Shown here: piece by piece, positions 35,286 to 46,790 of the stretch
How positions within the stretch are numbered: position 1 is the first letter of the stretch
Layout: every line of letters starts with the position of its first letter
Assembly: GCF_964656455.1 (NCBI RefSeq)
Contig: NC_135723.1
Span: forward strand, 97,417,283-97,481,282
Direction: 5' to 3'
DNA: 64,000 nucleotides
Source: Halichoerus grypus
Taxonomy: Eukaryota; Chordata; Mammalia; Carnivora; Phocidae
Translations under genes and position numbers: made by a program
Notes under the pieces: generated by a model
Told to the model about the DNA's origin: nothing
The model's input: the letters and a program-made list of their open reading frames with translations, nothing else
Databases searched by the model: none

Positions 35286-36157
35286 GCCGTGGTGAAAGGA
35301 GGATCTCTGGGGGAGCTTCATTATATTTTGGAATCATTAAATACAGCCGGAAAGGTCTCTGATTCAATCAAAATGCGATGTATGACAGGAGTTCACAGGC
35401 AGCCTCCGCTACTCCATTCTGCCTCTAAAGGAATATTCCTTACATCATAGGCTTTCATTTTCATAATGATGTTTTCCCGTTTTGAGCTGTTCCTCCTTCA
35501 GTACTGCATCTTTTGGGGACCCGGGAGCGAGGGTTATTAACAGTAACAACATGTAGGATGATGGACATTTGTAAAAGGTGAATATCTGGGCAAGATGCAC
35601 CTGTCACAGAGGCAGACATTCAAGATGATGTTTGCCTTTTTGCCAATGATAAGGAAAAGAGGCACATAATGCCATCAAGACAACAGGAATCTTCCAAATA
35701 ACCTTTTCGCCAGAAAATCCCTCACTCGCCCTGTTGTGGGTGTGCTATCCCAAAATAATTTATTGCTAGGATATTATTGAATTTCCCATATTGCTAATTG
35801 AATATTAACAGAAAAATTATCCTTGAGTAAGGTTGAAAATTATAGTCACCTCAGGGTGGAAATTATTTTTTTAATCTAGCCATGAAAATAAACATTTCCT
35901 CGTGACTTGAGTCCTTAAAAAGTGAAGTGCAGGTAAAGTGTACTTACCAGAAAATGGCGGCAAGCCAGAGAAAGCTGGGCAGGGTCTCTCAAGGAAATTA
36001 AATCCATTTGGCTTCTCTATTCTGGTGTCTTCTTGTTTAGTTCTTCTGGAAATTAGTTTTGATGGGAGCTCTGGCAAATGTTTGAGTTCTGTTAGTTTAA
36101 TGTGTTAAAGGGGAAAACATGCTGGCTGGCAACTAGGCTTTAAGGGTGAATTGAAAT
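35286..36157. other. Non-coding DNA
   Basis: Nothing is recognised. Confidence 0.5.
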
Positions 36158-36171
36158 AGAAATCACAATGG

Positions 36172-36333
36172 ACAGGGAGACTGGGTGACTCAGTTGGTTA
36201 AGTGTCTGCCCAGGGTCCTGGGATCGAGTCCCACAAGGGGCCCCCTGCTGAGCGGGGAGTCTGCTGCTCCCTCTGCCTCTGCTCGTTCTCTCTCTCTCTC
36301 AAAGTAAATAAATAAAATCTTTGAAAAAGAAAA
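36172..36333 (+). mobile_element. CAN-SINE, internally deleted
   Basis: ACTGGGTGACTCAGTTGGTTAAG, then the body, missing GGCTCAGGTCATGATC between GTCTGCC and CAGGGTCC. The 14-bp perfect TSD AGAAATCACAATGG is at 36158-36171 and 36334-36347. Confidence 0.94.
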
Positions 36334-36389
36334 AGAAATCACAATGGCATGAGAACAAGTGGGTGAAAGACATGACCCCCATAGTATTT

Positions 36390-36640
36390 CTTAATGAGAT
36401 TTAATTTACATGTAATAAAAGACATAGACCCATGGGGAGTGTACTGTTCAGGGTACTTTGACATATTAAATATCAGGTAACTGTCACCTTAATCAAGATG
36501 TTATCTTTCACACCCAGGAATGATCTCTCGTGCCCTTTTCCAGGCAACCCCCTCTCTTAGACAAGCATTGTTCTTCTTCCCGCACCATGGATGAGTTTCG
36601 CCTGGTCTTGAATTCCATGTAAGTGAAATCACACACTGGG
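36390..36640 (-). mobile_element. Old L1M 3' fragment
   Basis: 'aatgagatttaatttacatg', 'agtgtactgttcagggtac', 'ctttcacacccaggaatg' and 'ggtcttgaattccatgtaagtg' follow an antisense L1M 3' UTR. Confidence 0.6.
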
Positions 36641-36694
36641 GAGGTTGTTAAAATGACTGACGTCGATCAGGAGATGTCAGCCTAGAATGACAGG

Positions 36695-36845
36695 GCTTCA
36701 GCTTTGAATAGCTCTTCAGATATAGTTTACTATAATTCCTCAGTTTTCCAGTTGAGACTGAAGCCCTTGGATAAGTGACCCAAGATCACACAATTTAGTG
36801 GCATAACAGGGATCACATTCATTATCTTCTAATCCCTTTTCATTG
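36695..36845 (-). repeat. MIR fragment, minus orientation
   Basis: 'cagttttccagttgagactgaagc', 'ataagtgacccaagatcacac' and 'agtggcataacagggatcac' closely follow the reverse-complement MIR core. Confidence 0.7.
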
Positions 36846-38740
36846 ATATTTCTTGTATCATTGATCAACATCTTTATAAATATCGACCAAACTAGAAACT
36901 TCAAAATATCTTCAAACCAGAATGGCTGCTACCACCACCTTGGTTCAAGCCCCCCCAAATCCTCACCTAAACCATTGAATAAACTTCCTAACTCGTTTCT
37001 TTGCCTTTAGATTCTCATTCATTCATTCATTCATTCAGCAAATGATCAAACACCCCTCAAGAGTTCACAGTCCAATGACCTTTCTTTTTCATTCAGCTCC
37101 CAGCTTTATCTTTGTAAAACACAGTTCTGATTACAAAGCCTTCATGGATTTTTTAATCGTCAGGGGCTATAAATATATGGGCTGCTGAATAAAAGCAACC
37201 ACAGTAGTATCTTCTGTTTCTCACAAAATTACTTTAAAATTTAGTTGCTAATATTTAAAACTGAGGTGATTCCCTGTGACAATTGAGTATTCTGGCTTAA
37301 AAAAAAAAAAGAACAGTAATACTGAGCTCTCACTTCCCTGTGACTACAATCACTTGGAATTGAAGCTGTTCCCCCAACCCCATCACGGCTCCCCCACCCC
37401 CTTATTGTCCTTCTGACACTGTGGCCCCGAGCAGGCACACTTCCCTCATCAATGTCACCTTCTTGGCCTTTAAAGGCATTTTACTTTTGATCCTAGTCTT
37501 TTAAGATGAATTCTAAATTTTTTAGACAGGCATGTAAGGCCTCTTACCTTCAGAAGCACATTTTCCACTACATCTTACCGTATTATATTCAGCCTAAGAT
37601 AATTGTGTTTCCCTGAGTTACAGGATATGAATGATCACATGATTTTAGTTGGAAATCTAACAGTTTTGCTTTTCTTCTCATTTTCTTTTCCTGCCATAGA
37701 AAGAAGGAATGCCTATATTTTCCTTTGCTTTCTGGGAAGTTTTCCTCATCTGCAGGACTAAAGAGATCTAGGTCCCCAGTTGATTAAGACTTAAAATTTA
37801 ATGGGAAATTAGAGTCTATATTAAAAGAACAAGGAAAAGATAGCCTTTACAAGGATCAGAGTACTTGCAGTAGTCAATATGAAGCAGGTTGTACCTTTTG
37901 GGCCTGGCTACTGAGTAGGTAAGAGTTCTAGTCAAATGACAGTATAAAAAAAAAAAAAAAAAAATGGTGCTCCTGCCTAAGAATATTGCAAACTAGTGAC
38001 GGAGACTGACAAGTCCCTGGATAGGGTAGGAATGACCACAGGGGGCTGCGGTAACTTAGGAGCAGCATAGACTGGGAGTCTCACCATTAGCATTAGAGAA
38101 TGCTATTTCTAAACTTCCGGAACTTAGGGAGGTCTGAAGAACCAGTATGTGTAAGCAAAAGGAAAAGGATTGATTTGAGCATTAAGGCAGAGGAAAATAC
38201 ACAGACAGAAAGAGCACAGATGCAAGGTATCTTTGGGGTGGTTTATCGTGGCCAAAGACAGGTTCACATGAGTGGGGATGTGGGAAGGAGGAAATTCTGG
38301 GATTAGAAGGAAAAGGGGCTGTGGAGGAGGTAGGGGCCAGAATCCTGAGGCCGTGCATTTTGTTGAAAGTGATTTTGTTTCTGCCCTGAGGTGGTGGGAG
38401 TTATCAAAATATTTTGGGGGAGGTGTGCAATGAGAGGATTGCAGTACTAGCTTCTGTGAACTGTCCTAAGTTCCCTTCAGATCAAAGAAAACATGAACTG
38501 ATTTATTCAGTTGTTTTCATGGGATTCTTTGGTGGATAAGTAGAGCAAATTAAGATGTAAAACACCATGAAAGCAGTGGACCATGATATATTCCAACGTG
38601 GATTACCAGAATTCTGGAAAAAATTGAGCTTTGGGGAGGTTGGGCATTCAGAGTAGATTTTATGTAAGACAGAGAACATGGTCTTGCAGGAAATGAGACT
38701 GGGGGGAAGCATTCCTCATTTAAGAATATGAGGTGGTGGT
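36846..38740. other. Non-coding DNA with simple repeats
   Basis: Contains a short (ATTC)n run at 37016-37038 and A-runs at 37299-37311 and 37947-37964. Otherwise nothing is identified. Confidence 0.5.
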
Positions 38741-38749
38741 GGTAGTGAT

Positions 38750-38848
38750 TGTGTGTGTGTATGTGTGTGTGTATGTGTGTGTGGTGTGGTATGTGGTGTG
38801 TATGGTGTGTGTGTGTTGTGTGGGTGGTGTGTGTGTGTGTGTGTGTGT
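38750..38848. repeat. Compound (TG)n / TGTGG microsatellite
   Basis: GT runs interrupted by ATG, GGTGTGGT and TGTGGTGTGTATGG variants, about 100 bp in all. Confidence 0.93.
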
Positions 38849-38950
38849 AGTTTATAGGAGGAAACAGGTATGAAAGATTCTGAGGTATGTCTGATATTTA
38901 TGACAGGAGGTAATAGTCTTGAAATTGATTTGGTAGAAATTTTCTGACTC

Positions 38951-39137
38951 TTTTTTCTTTAGAGGAAGAGAAAGAGAGAGTTGGGAGGGGGGAGGGGCAG
39001 AGGGAGAGAGAGAATCTTAAGCAGGCTCCACACCAAAAGCAGAGCAGGACACCGGGTTCGATCTCACAACCCTGAGATCATGACCTGAACTGAAATCAAG
39101 AGTCAGAAGCTTAACCGACTGAGCCACCCAGGCACCC
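38951..39137 (-). mobile_element. CAN-SINE, older subfamily, minus strand
   Basis: Ends 'gagtcagaagcttaaccgac' then TGAGCCACCCAGGCACCC. The AACTGAAATCAAGAGTCAG segment marks an older CAN-SINE type. The TSD is imperfect: TTCTGACTCTTTTTT against TTCTGACTCTATTTTT (from 39138). Confidence 0.92.
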
Positions 39138-39154
39138 TTCTGACTCTATTTTTG

Positions 39155-39639
39155 AGCAGGTGAATTGCCTGATGAAAATACTATGTTTGGATAATTTGCA
39201 TGTGATATTTGAGTATTCTGGAATGCAGAGTGGTATCAGCAAGACCTGTTGGATAAGCCACCAAAGAAAGAATATAGAAAATCTAAAGGTTAAATAGACT
39301 GCAGAACTAACGGCATCCTAAAATCAAAAAAGGGTCCACTGTTAACACCTGCAGCTCAGGCCCCCACCTTATGGTACAGTCGGCTCCCCTTCTACTTCTT
39401 CTGATGAGCACCATTTAGCTAGTACGTGGTCCCAGAATTTATCACACCCAGGTCATCCCAATATGAATGGGTAACTCCGTTTGTGTATCTACAAGGAGCA
39501 GGAAGAAAGGCATGGGTCCCTTTAGGTCACAAGCACTTAGTTTGGCTTTTAAGCCATAGTCTAAAGCCAAGTTTCACGGGTACAGAGAATTTGGAGGTTT
39601 ACCAGTACTTGTCCAGGGTCCAATGGCATACTTGTTTCA
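39155..39639. other. Non-coding DNA
   Basis: Nothing is recognised. Confidence 0.5.
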
Positions 39640-39657
39640 CATAAAAATCTAGTATTC

Positions 39658-39852
39658 ATCAGGACGCCTGTGTGGCTCAGTCGGTTAAGCGTCTGCCTTG
39701 GGCTCAGGTCATGATCGTGGGGTCCTGGGAGGGAGCCCTGCATCGGGCTCCTTGTTCAGTGGGGAGCCTGCTTCTCCCTCTGCCTGTCACTCCCCCTGCT
39801 TGTGCTCTCTCTCTCTCTCTCTGACAAATAAATAAATAATAAAAAATAAAAA
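39658..39852 (+). mobile_element. CAN-SINE
   Basis: GGACGCCTGTGTGGCTCAG, a full body, then AAATAAATAAATAATAAAAAAT. The 18-bp TSD has one mismatch: CATAAAAATCTAGTATTC (39640-39657) and CATAAGAATCTAGTATTC (39853-39870). Confidence 0.95.
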
Positions 39853-39870
39853 CATAAGAATCTAGTATTC

Positions 39871-41264
39871 TTATATCATTTTATTTTCTATTATTTTGAA
39901 GCTTTAATTAAGCCATGGCTTATAAACGTAAATTCATATGACCCAAAACTTTTCTTTAATTCTTATCATACTTATTCTTGTTTCTTCATTTCAAGCCATT
40001 TTAATGAGAATTAAATTCTATATATTTCAGACACTATGTATTTTATGAGGAAAGCATATGCTTAAGACAAGTTTAAATCACTAGATGGATAACATATGCC
40101 AGAGTAAGTTCTAAGATCTTTCCACTGTGATCTTTCACAGTTTTTAGTGCTTCACTTACAAATACATTCCAGTTTTGATTTAAATCTAAAAGAGCAAAAT
40201 GCATTTCATTTATTTATATTGAATTGGTATTAAAGGAAATCTTTACACAAAAATATGATTGTGCGTTTTAAATATTTGTACTGTCAGGAAAAACACAGTG
40301 GCTTGGGATCTTAAATCAAGTTGTTGGAGACCTTAGAAATTATCGGGAAATATGGTTAAAACAATAGTTTAACGATTATTTTGATGACTAGTGTACGCTA
40401 AGTCACTTGAGTCCTGATTGTGCCCATCAGCTGGTGGATGTATCTCTAACCTCCCTTGCTTGAGGACTGGGACTGAAATGATTACTTGAAAACCATGTCG
40501 AGTTTCACAGAAGAGGGCTCTTACTTTCTATAAATTCCTGTTCATGTGAATTTGAAGTACATTCAGACAAATCTTATTAATTTAACTTTATCCTGTTAAT
40601 CTAGGGACTCAGCTCACTGAACTTTTCACAAGAAAGAGTAGAGTGAAGGACTGGAAGAGCATCAATAAGTAAAATAGTCATTTGCTGGAAACCCTTGCCC
40701 CGGGAGGCAGAGTCCGTGCAGGTTAACACACTCACGCGTGCCCTCCCTGCCAGGGGCATCCCACAAACACTAGGATCCACCCTGTGACGGGTTGACGATG
40801 ACCTTAACACTGCGCTGTTGATGGAGTCCCCATGTTGCTGTTAGCCCAAGGTCCTAAGGTTCAAAGAATTGAATTTACATAAAGTAAACATGAAAAAGCA
40901 AGGCATGAAACTTAACCAGACTCCGGTCAAAGACAATCGCTTTGAGGTTCAAACACAGAAACTAAAGGAGTTAAAATTAGGCTGATGGTACTAGGGGGAA
41001 CAGGGTGAGGAGGCACCAGAAGGGGATTATTTGAAAAGCACTGGAGTTCTTGAGGACCGGTCCTTCCGGAGGTCATCTCTGTACTCGGCACTTGTTAACG
41101 ACTGGGGTAGCTGATAGAAATGACTCTCCCCTAGGTATCCAGGGGTCAGCAATCTGAAACCTGCAAGTAGGGTGACCAACACATCTCGGTTGGCCTGGGA
41201 CTCTCCTGGTGCTGTCCTTGACCCTCTCCGACTAATTCATTGTCAGCGTCAAAATGGGAGCTTT
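39871..41264. other. Non-coding DNA
   Basis: No gene is seen. It contains a 23-bp segment at 41207-41229 that recurs at 42751-42773. Confidence 0.45.
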
Positions 41265-41385
41265 TAAAGGGTAGATTCCAGGGCCAGCAACTCAGAGTCC
41301 AACTCTTAGTAATCTGTATTCTTCTTATAAAGCATGCCAGGTGATACTGATAATATAGGGGCTTGGGAAACTATGCTCTCGAAAA
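41265..41385 (+). repeat. MER5-like hAT DNA transposon relic
   Basis: 'gattccagggccagcaactcag', 'aatctgtattcttcttataaagc' and 'gccaggtgatactgataatat' resemble the central part of eutherian MER5/MER20-type hAT elements. Diverged. Confidence 0.45.
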
Positions 41386-41639
41386 CACATTACATAGAAT
41401 TCCTGATTTGAGACATTTCTGCCTAAATAAGATGTGTGTGTGCCCATGTGTGCTCATGTGCATTTTCCTTCCTTGCACCAATATGCCAACAACAGCTTCC
41501 TCTTCTGTGTTACAAATGTAATGTGTACAGTCAGAATGTATGCATGTATTATGACAGATTGTAACTATTAATATTTTTGGATACTAGATGGAGAAATTCT
41601 TTTAAAAACTTGTTTTTACTCTCTCTTATTATTGTTTTT

Positions 41640-41698
41640 TTTTCTGTTTCCAGGGACCAGCACTGTGCTTGGCCATAGCAGGTACTCAATAAATCAAT
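41640..41698 (+). repeat. L2 tail fragment
   Basis: 'gggaccagcactgtgcttggcc' and 'atagcaggtactcaataaatc' match the L2 3' terminus. Confidence 0.6.
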
Positions 41699-41732
41699 CC
41701 ATAGAGAAGCTATTTAGGAACAATTTAGTGCT

Positions 41733-41810
41733 TAAAATACGTTCTACAGGCCAAAAGAAAAAATTAAATTAAAATAAAATAAAATAAAATAAAATATGTT
41801 CTATAGGCCA
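41733..41810. repeat. (AAAAT)n A-rich insert flanked by 21-bp repeats
   Basis: An A-rich (AAAAT)n block (41754-41789) lies between TAAAATACGTTCTACAGGCC (from 41733) and TAAAATATGTTCTATAGGCC (from 41790). The flanks are 21 bp with two C/T differences. Confidence 0.85.
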
Positions 41811-42305
41811 TTAAAGAAACATGCAGCAGGTGCTCTATGGAGGAAGTAGCATGTAAGGAGGTCTAGAATCCAGTAAGGTAGAGAAAGGGAGGAAGGGGTT
41901 ATAAGCAGGAGGAAAAGAATAACAATATCAAATTGATAGACATGATTATGGGAAAATGTGTAAATGGCGCAAATTAAAATTGATCTCATAACCATTCCAG
42001 ATTCTTCACCAGGGCATAACAAGTTAAAAGTGATGTTTTAGTAAGGTACATCTGATCATAATGAATACATTTGGAGTCAAGAGAAACTGGCATAAGGAAA
42101 CCCTACTAGATGTTTATGCCAGATGCCATGAATGTGCCATTCACACTGGATTCATTCCAGTTTCAGTACAACAAGTGAAAGAGCCCCCACGCTTTCTCTC
42201 TTTGTCACATAGAGGCTTTATTTCTTTTCTGGTCTACTTATGATGGATACCACAGTGTTTGTGCACTTGGTCGGGCCCTTGGGCATAGTTTTGGGGATGG
42301 GCAGC
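41811..42305. other. Non-coding DNA
   Basis: Nothing is recognised. The open frame at 42061-42243 has no domain. Confidence 0.5.
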
Positions 42306-42433
42306 ATATGAGCATGAACAAAGCTTGCCTTTCTTCTTCGTCTCCATCGTTTCCTTCCATTTTTCTCACCCTTTCAGAGAAAGAGACTGCTTTGATGATC
42401 TCTGAGTTATTCAGCTAGTATGTCACCATTTTA
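42306..42433 (+). repeat. Tandem duplication, copy 1 (128 bp)
   Basis: Starts ATATGAGCATGAACAAAGC and ends near CACCATTTTA. It is about 95% identical to the following copy. Confidence 0.95.
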
Positions 42434-42575
42434 ATATGAGCATGAACAAAGCTTGCCTTTCTTCTTCTTCTTCTCCTTCCCTCTCCATCGCTTCCTTCCA
42501 TTTTTCTCATCCTTTCGGAGAAAGAGACTGCATTGATCATCTCTGAGTTATCTAGCTAGTATGTCATCATTTTAA
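42434..42575 (+). repeat. Tandem duplication, copy 2 (about 142 bp)
   Basis: Same start and end words as copy 1. It is longer because of an extra CTTCTTCTCCTTCCCT-type pyrimidine insertion near 42465. Differences (CTTTGATGATC against CATTGATCATC) show the copies have diverged. Confidence 0.95.
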
Positions 42576-42729
42576 TATGTGTGCCCGTATGAGTGAGAAA
42601 ATACAATCCCTTTGGTTTTAACTAGAGATAATCATGGGTCACATTTCTCATATGACTGAGCCCCCCACCCGACCTTCAACAGTTCCTACCTCAGTTTCCC
42701 TGACTCAGTTAGTGCATCTCCATGCTTTC

Positions 42730-43410
42730 AGTTATGCTAATCGAAAATCTTGGTGCTGTCCTTGACCCTCTCCTACTCGTTCTCTCTTAGACCTTACGCA
42801 TTGACTCTACTTTCAAAAGTGTATTCTGGGTTTGTTCACTTCTAATCACTTCAACTTAAACCACCACTTGCTTTTCTCACCTGGATTGTTAGAGCTCTAG
42901 CTGGATCCTGTCCACAGTATGGCAGCCATAAAGATCCAGAAAATCTTCTAACGGCTCCCCTTCACTTAGAGTAAAAATCAGAGTCCCTTACTAGAATGTA
43001 TGAGGCCGCATGGGGTCTGTGCTTCTGGTTATCTCTGTGACTTCTCCTCTTCCTGCCCTTCACTGCTCCAGCCACATGGCCCCTTCGTGGGTCCTAAACA
43101 TGCGCATCTTGCAGGCCTTGTGCTGCATTCCCCACCCCTACCCCCACACCTTCTCCTCCAATGAACATGCATCTGGCTTCCCCTCTCTCGGCACATCTTA
43201 ACTTAGAATGTCCCTTCCCAGTAAATCCTTACTTTACCACACTGTCTAAAATTTCATCCCTCCCCTCCAAAATTTTTTCTTAATGACCATATTACTATAT
43301 TATTATCTTCTTCCCACCAGAGAGAAAGCTGCATGAGACATAAAGTTTAGTCCCTTGTGTTCACTGTTGTCATCCTGGAACTGATGTATGCATATTTGTT
43401 GACTACCCAG
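42730..43410 (+). mobile_element. L2 LINE, ORF2 3' end and 3' UTR
   Basis: In order: 'cttggtgctgtccttgaccc', 'cacctggattgttagagctc', 'cagccataaagatccag', 'cggctccccttcacttagag', 'cttactagaatgtatgaggcc', 'tgcccttcactgctccagcc', 'gaatgtcccttcccagtaaa', 'accagagagaaagctgcatgag' and 'gatgtatgcatatttgttgac'. This is the L2 order through to the tail. It is the longest and best-preserved L2 in the window. The open frame 43010-43201 lies inside it and is not a gene. Confidence 0.85.
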
Positions 43411-43958
43411 ACACATGGAATGATGGCCACAGTTTGTCTGGCACTGTTTGACATCTATCTATTTTGGAAACCTAGAACACAGATTTATCTTTATCTTCTG
43501 ACTTTAACGTGTAGGAAGCCTATTAAAAACTATTATCTCACGTTTTATATGATTCGATTGTTTTTTGAGTACTGAGATGACCAAATTTACGCAGTTGATG
43601 TAAATACCGCAGTTAGTTTCTATCAGCAATTTTATTTTAAATGTTCTTCGTTTAATATTTAGTGTTAGATATATTTTGTGGGAAAAGGTTTTAATGCATA
43701 GATAAGCCAATGATTTTTCTATTGTGCATCTATTTACTTATTAATATTTCCTATTTAGAAAGGATTTAGTGAGATGCACAAATGCTTTTCTATTTTTAGA
43801 TATGAAAGTCCAGTTTGTATCTCTTCAAGGAAAGAGTTGGTATTCATAAAATTTGGGCTAATGATTTTATTTAATTTTGAAAGAAAGTTTAGGTTATTAC
43901 AATTTTGGTTACTATAAAAAGGTTACTAAGGAAATACGATATTTAAAAAGTTAATATG
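43411..43958. other. AT-rich non-coding DNA
   Basis: Nothing is recognised. Confidence 0.5.
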
Positions 43959-44093
43959 AGGGTGCATGGATGGGCTCAGTCGGTTAAGCATCCAACTCTT
44001 GATCTCAGCTCAGGTCTTGACCTCAGGGTCGTGAGTTTAAGCCCCACATTGGGCTCCACATTGGTACGTGGAACCTACTTTAAAAAAAAAAAA
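43959..44093 (+). mobile_element. CAN-SINE, old subfamily, short
   Basis: 'ggatgggctcagtcggttaagc', 'atccaactcttgatctcagc', 'cagggtcgtgagtttaagccc' and an A-run. The ATCCAACTCTTGATCTC segment defines an older CAN-SINE class. It has almost no CT-rich body. No clear TSD. Confidence 0.9.
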
Positions 44094-45269
44094 TGTTGAT
44101 GTATCACACAGTGAACATTCAATGGAACATTATGAAAATGCTGAGGTTCTATTTCTAAAAAATGGGTTTCTATGTCACTGAAACATGCTCTTACCATTTC
44201 TGTGATAAAAGTGAGAACCTTGCCAACATCCATGTTCTTGTGATCTGCATAAGTTTCCAGAACCGTCAGCTTTTATTAGGTAAATATGAAAGTAACTATT
44301 CACATTTACTGACAAACATTGTTATTGTCTTGTTTGGTTTAAATAAATGCAAGACGTGTGTGAATGCATGCGCACGCACACACACACACACACAGAGCAG
44401 TTAAAGAGTTGTCCTTTTGGGGCCTTCCATTTGGTGGTCAAATATCTGTCTCAACACCCATTCCTCTCTCTCAGGCTGATGAAGGTGATTGAATCTAAGC
44501 CAGATATCATCTGCCCATGACTGGAGCCTTGCTCAAACAATTTTAGGCTACACTCTGACGGCTGAATAGCTTCGACCTTCTGCCATGGCATATAGCTTTG
44601 CCAGTGCTCTTCCTGTGAAATAGTGAGATTTGAAGCCCCTAACAAATACTTACCTTACAGTTCCTAACAATAGTAATTTGTCCTCAGTGTAGGAATTATT
44701 TTTCACCCCCAGAGCCTTAGATATTGTTCATGCTGATTTTGCAAGACATTTTCTTAAAGGAGATTTTGCTCTAAAACGAATAAAACCCCCACAACGTAGT
44801 TTCATTGGAAATCATTTTCTTTTTGTAATCCTTCATATTAACAAAATTAAGATAGATCTTTTTTTAAGTCTATATTATGTTTGTCTTTCTTTTCCCCTAC
44901 AAGTTCCTCAGAAGACCCAAACTTTTTTCCTGCCATTCCTTCTCTTCTTTCTCATTTTGTTGGTTCATTTTGCGTGTCAGGGTGAAAGGGGTATAATGCT
45001 TTAAAGGCTTTTGGCTCTCTAGGGAGGGCTTCATTTCCTTGTTTGTCTGCAGAGCAGTGGACATAGCGTGGAGGCCGGCCCTGCTACCAGCTCTTGCTAA
45101 ATTTGACATGCGGGGCACTGGCCACAGACAGCTGCCCAGACAGGTGGCCTGCCAGGCACAGAGTCCCCGAGGCAGGTCAGTGCAAAAGCCATCAAGGCCT
45201 TTTTGACAAAAGAAAAGTTAGCCAGGCTGAAAAGAGGGAAAATGAATTCATGTAGCACCGAGTGTTCAC
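44094..45269. other. Non-coding DNA with a (CA)n run
   Basis: (CA)n lies at 44376-44394. Otherwise nothing is identified. Confidence 0.5.
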
Positions 45270-45420
45270 AAAGTGCAATTCACTTACTACTTCTTTCATT
45301 AAACCTCATAATTATCCTAGGATCTACTTATAGAGGTTTCCCCCAGAAAACGGGTGGTGGGGAGCTAAGAAAGGTGAATTTATTTGCCAAAAGGGAGGTA
45401 GAGTGAGGGCTCGGATCTCG
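45270..45420 (-). repeat. Possible MIR fragment
   Basis: 'acctcataattatcctagg' and 'agggctcggatctcgatc' are placed as in a reverse-complement MIR. Weak. Confidence 0.35.
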
Positions 45421-45739
45421 ATCATCTCACCGCAGGGTTTTTCTGCTCTTCCCTCAGGGACTTAGTGTCCTCAGCTGTAGAGAGAGCTCCATTCCTAAGT
45501 CCTTCCTCCCTCAAGGAGCACCAGTAAAATCAACTGAGACGCTAAAGATGTTGTGTGGCTAAGGCTAAATCCGATCAATTCTGGACACACCTTCCTACCC
45601 CAGCTGACCCCCACCTGGAAAACAAACCTTGCTATTTGTTTATAGTTTACATGACTTAAGTTAATGGACTATACACAGAATTATTCTATTATCCATCTAC
45701 CTGAAATATATCATTTTTTTCAATATAGCAAGTGTTTTT

Positions 45740-45942
45740 ATTTTTTTATATTTATTTATTTTTTAAAAGATTTTATTTATTTATTTTAGAGGTGGGGAGG
45801 GGGCAGAGGGAGAGGGAATCTCAAGCAGACTCCACGCTGAGTGCAGGGCCTGACATAGGGCTCGATCTCAGGACCCCAAGATCACAACCTGAGCCGAAGC
45901 CAAGAATCTGAGGCTTGACCAGCTGCACCACCAGGCATCCCA
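45740..45942 (-). mobile_element. CAN-SINE, minus strand, diverged
   Basis: AAAAGATTTTATTTATTTATTTTAGAG, GA-rich body, then AGCTGCACCACCAGGCATCC. The 19-bp TSD has one mismatch: CAATATAGCAAGTGTTTTT (45721-45739) and CAATATAGCAAGTGTCTTT (45944-45962). Confidence 0.92.
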
Positions 45943-45962
45943 TCAATATAGCAAGTGTCTTT

Positions 45963-46555
45963 AAACACCTAATTCAGACACAGATACAAGCAGCCATGAG
46001 GAAGATTGTAGACTTTAGGAAGAGATACTACATGAAAATTTAGAGAATAATAAAAGGGTATAGAAGTATATTATATATAATCTAATCATCTTCCACACTG
46101 TGTGGTGTGAGGACATCATATGATATATGAGGGGTAGTTTCTGAGTCACACAACTCACTTTTGCACAAAGGAGTGCTAATACACATGTAGAAGTGTTGCA
46201 AAGACTTCATGATTAACGTATATAACGCTGAAGCTTAGTGCCTAGCATATGATACACTCAAAAAAGAGATGTTTTTTCCCACACCTGTCATTCTTATTAA
46301 GCTACATGAAATAGGAATGCCTAATGGCTCTATTAGATACCAATAGTCTGCCAGCAGTGTTGATTATTTTTTCAACAGGTGCATGAAGAAACAGGATTTT
46401 AACACTTTTAAAATCTTTTCTAATGTATAACATCAGATTTCTTTTTGCTCAGGTTGCAATTAAAAACTTACTTTAAAAAACTAATATAACCTAACTATAT
46501 TCTATTCCTTTGAAGTATTTCCAAGAAGGAGATGGACGAGGCAGCAAGGCACGGT
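45963..46555. other. Non-coding DNA
   Basis: A possible MIR/L2 tail lies at 46225-46265 ('gcttagtgcctagcatatgatac'). Otherwise nothing is identified. Confidence 0.4.
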
Positions 46556-46559
46556 GAGA

Positions 46560-46790
46560 ACACAGGGGAATGTATCCCCCACATGTGGTCTTGACTTCTG
46601 ACCTCGACCCTTACTAGCTTGCGGCTCTGGCTAAATTACTTCATCTTACCTAGATTTACTGCACTCGTTCATAGAATAAGAAAATCATAATTACCCCATA
46701 GTTGATAGTAAAGGCAATAAAATAATCCATGTAAACAAGGTAGAAACAATGCCGGTATTAGGACAGATGCCTAATAAAGGTTAATTTCCC
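46560..46790 (+). repeat. MIR, nearly full length
   Basis: 'gacctcgacccttactagcttg', 'ggctctggctaaattacttcatc', 'aataagaaaatcataattacccc', 'aaataatccatgtaaacaagg' and 'gacagatgcctaataaagg' cover the MIR from core to tail in order. Confidence 0.7.
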
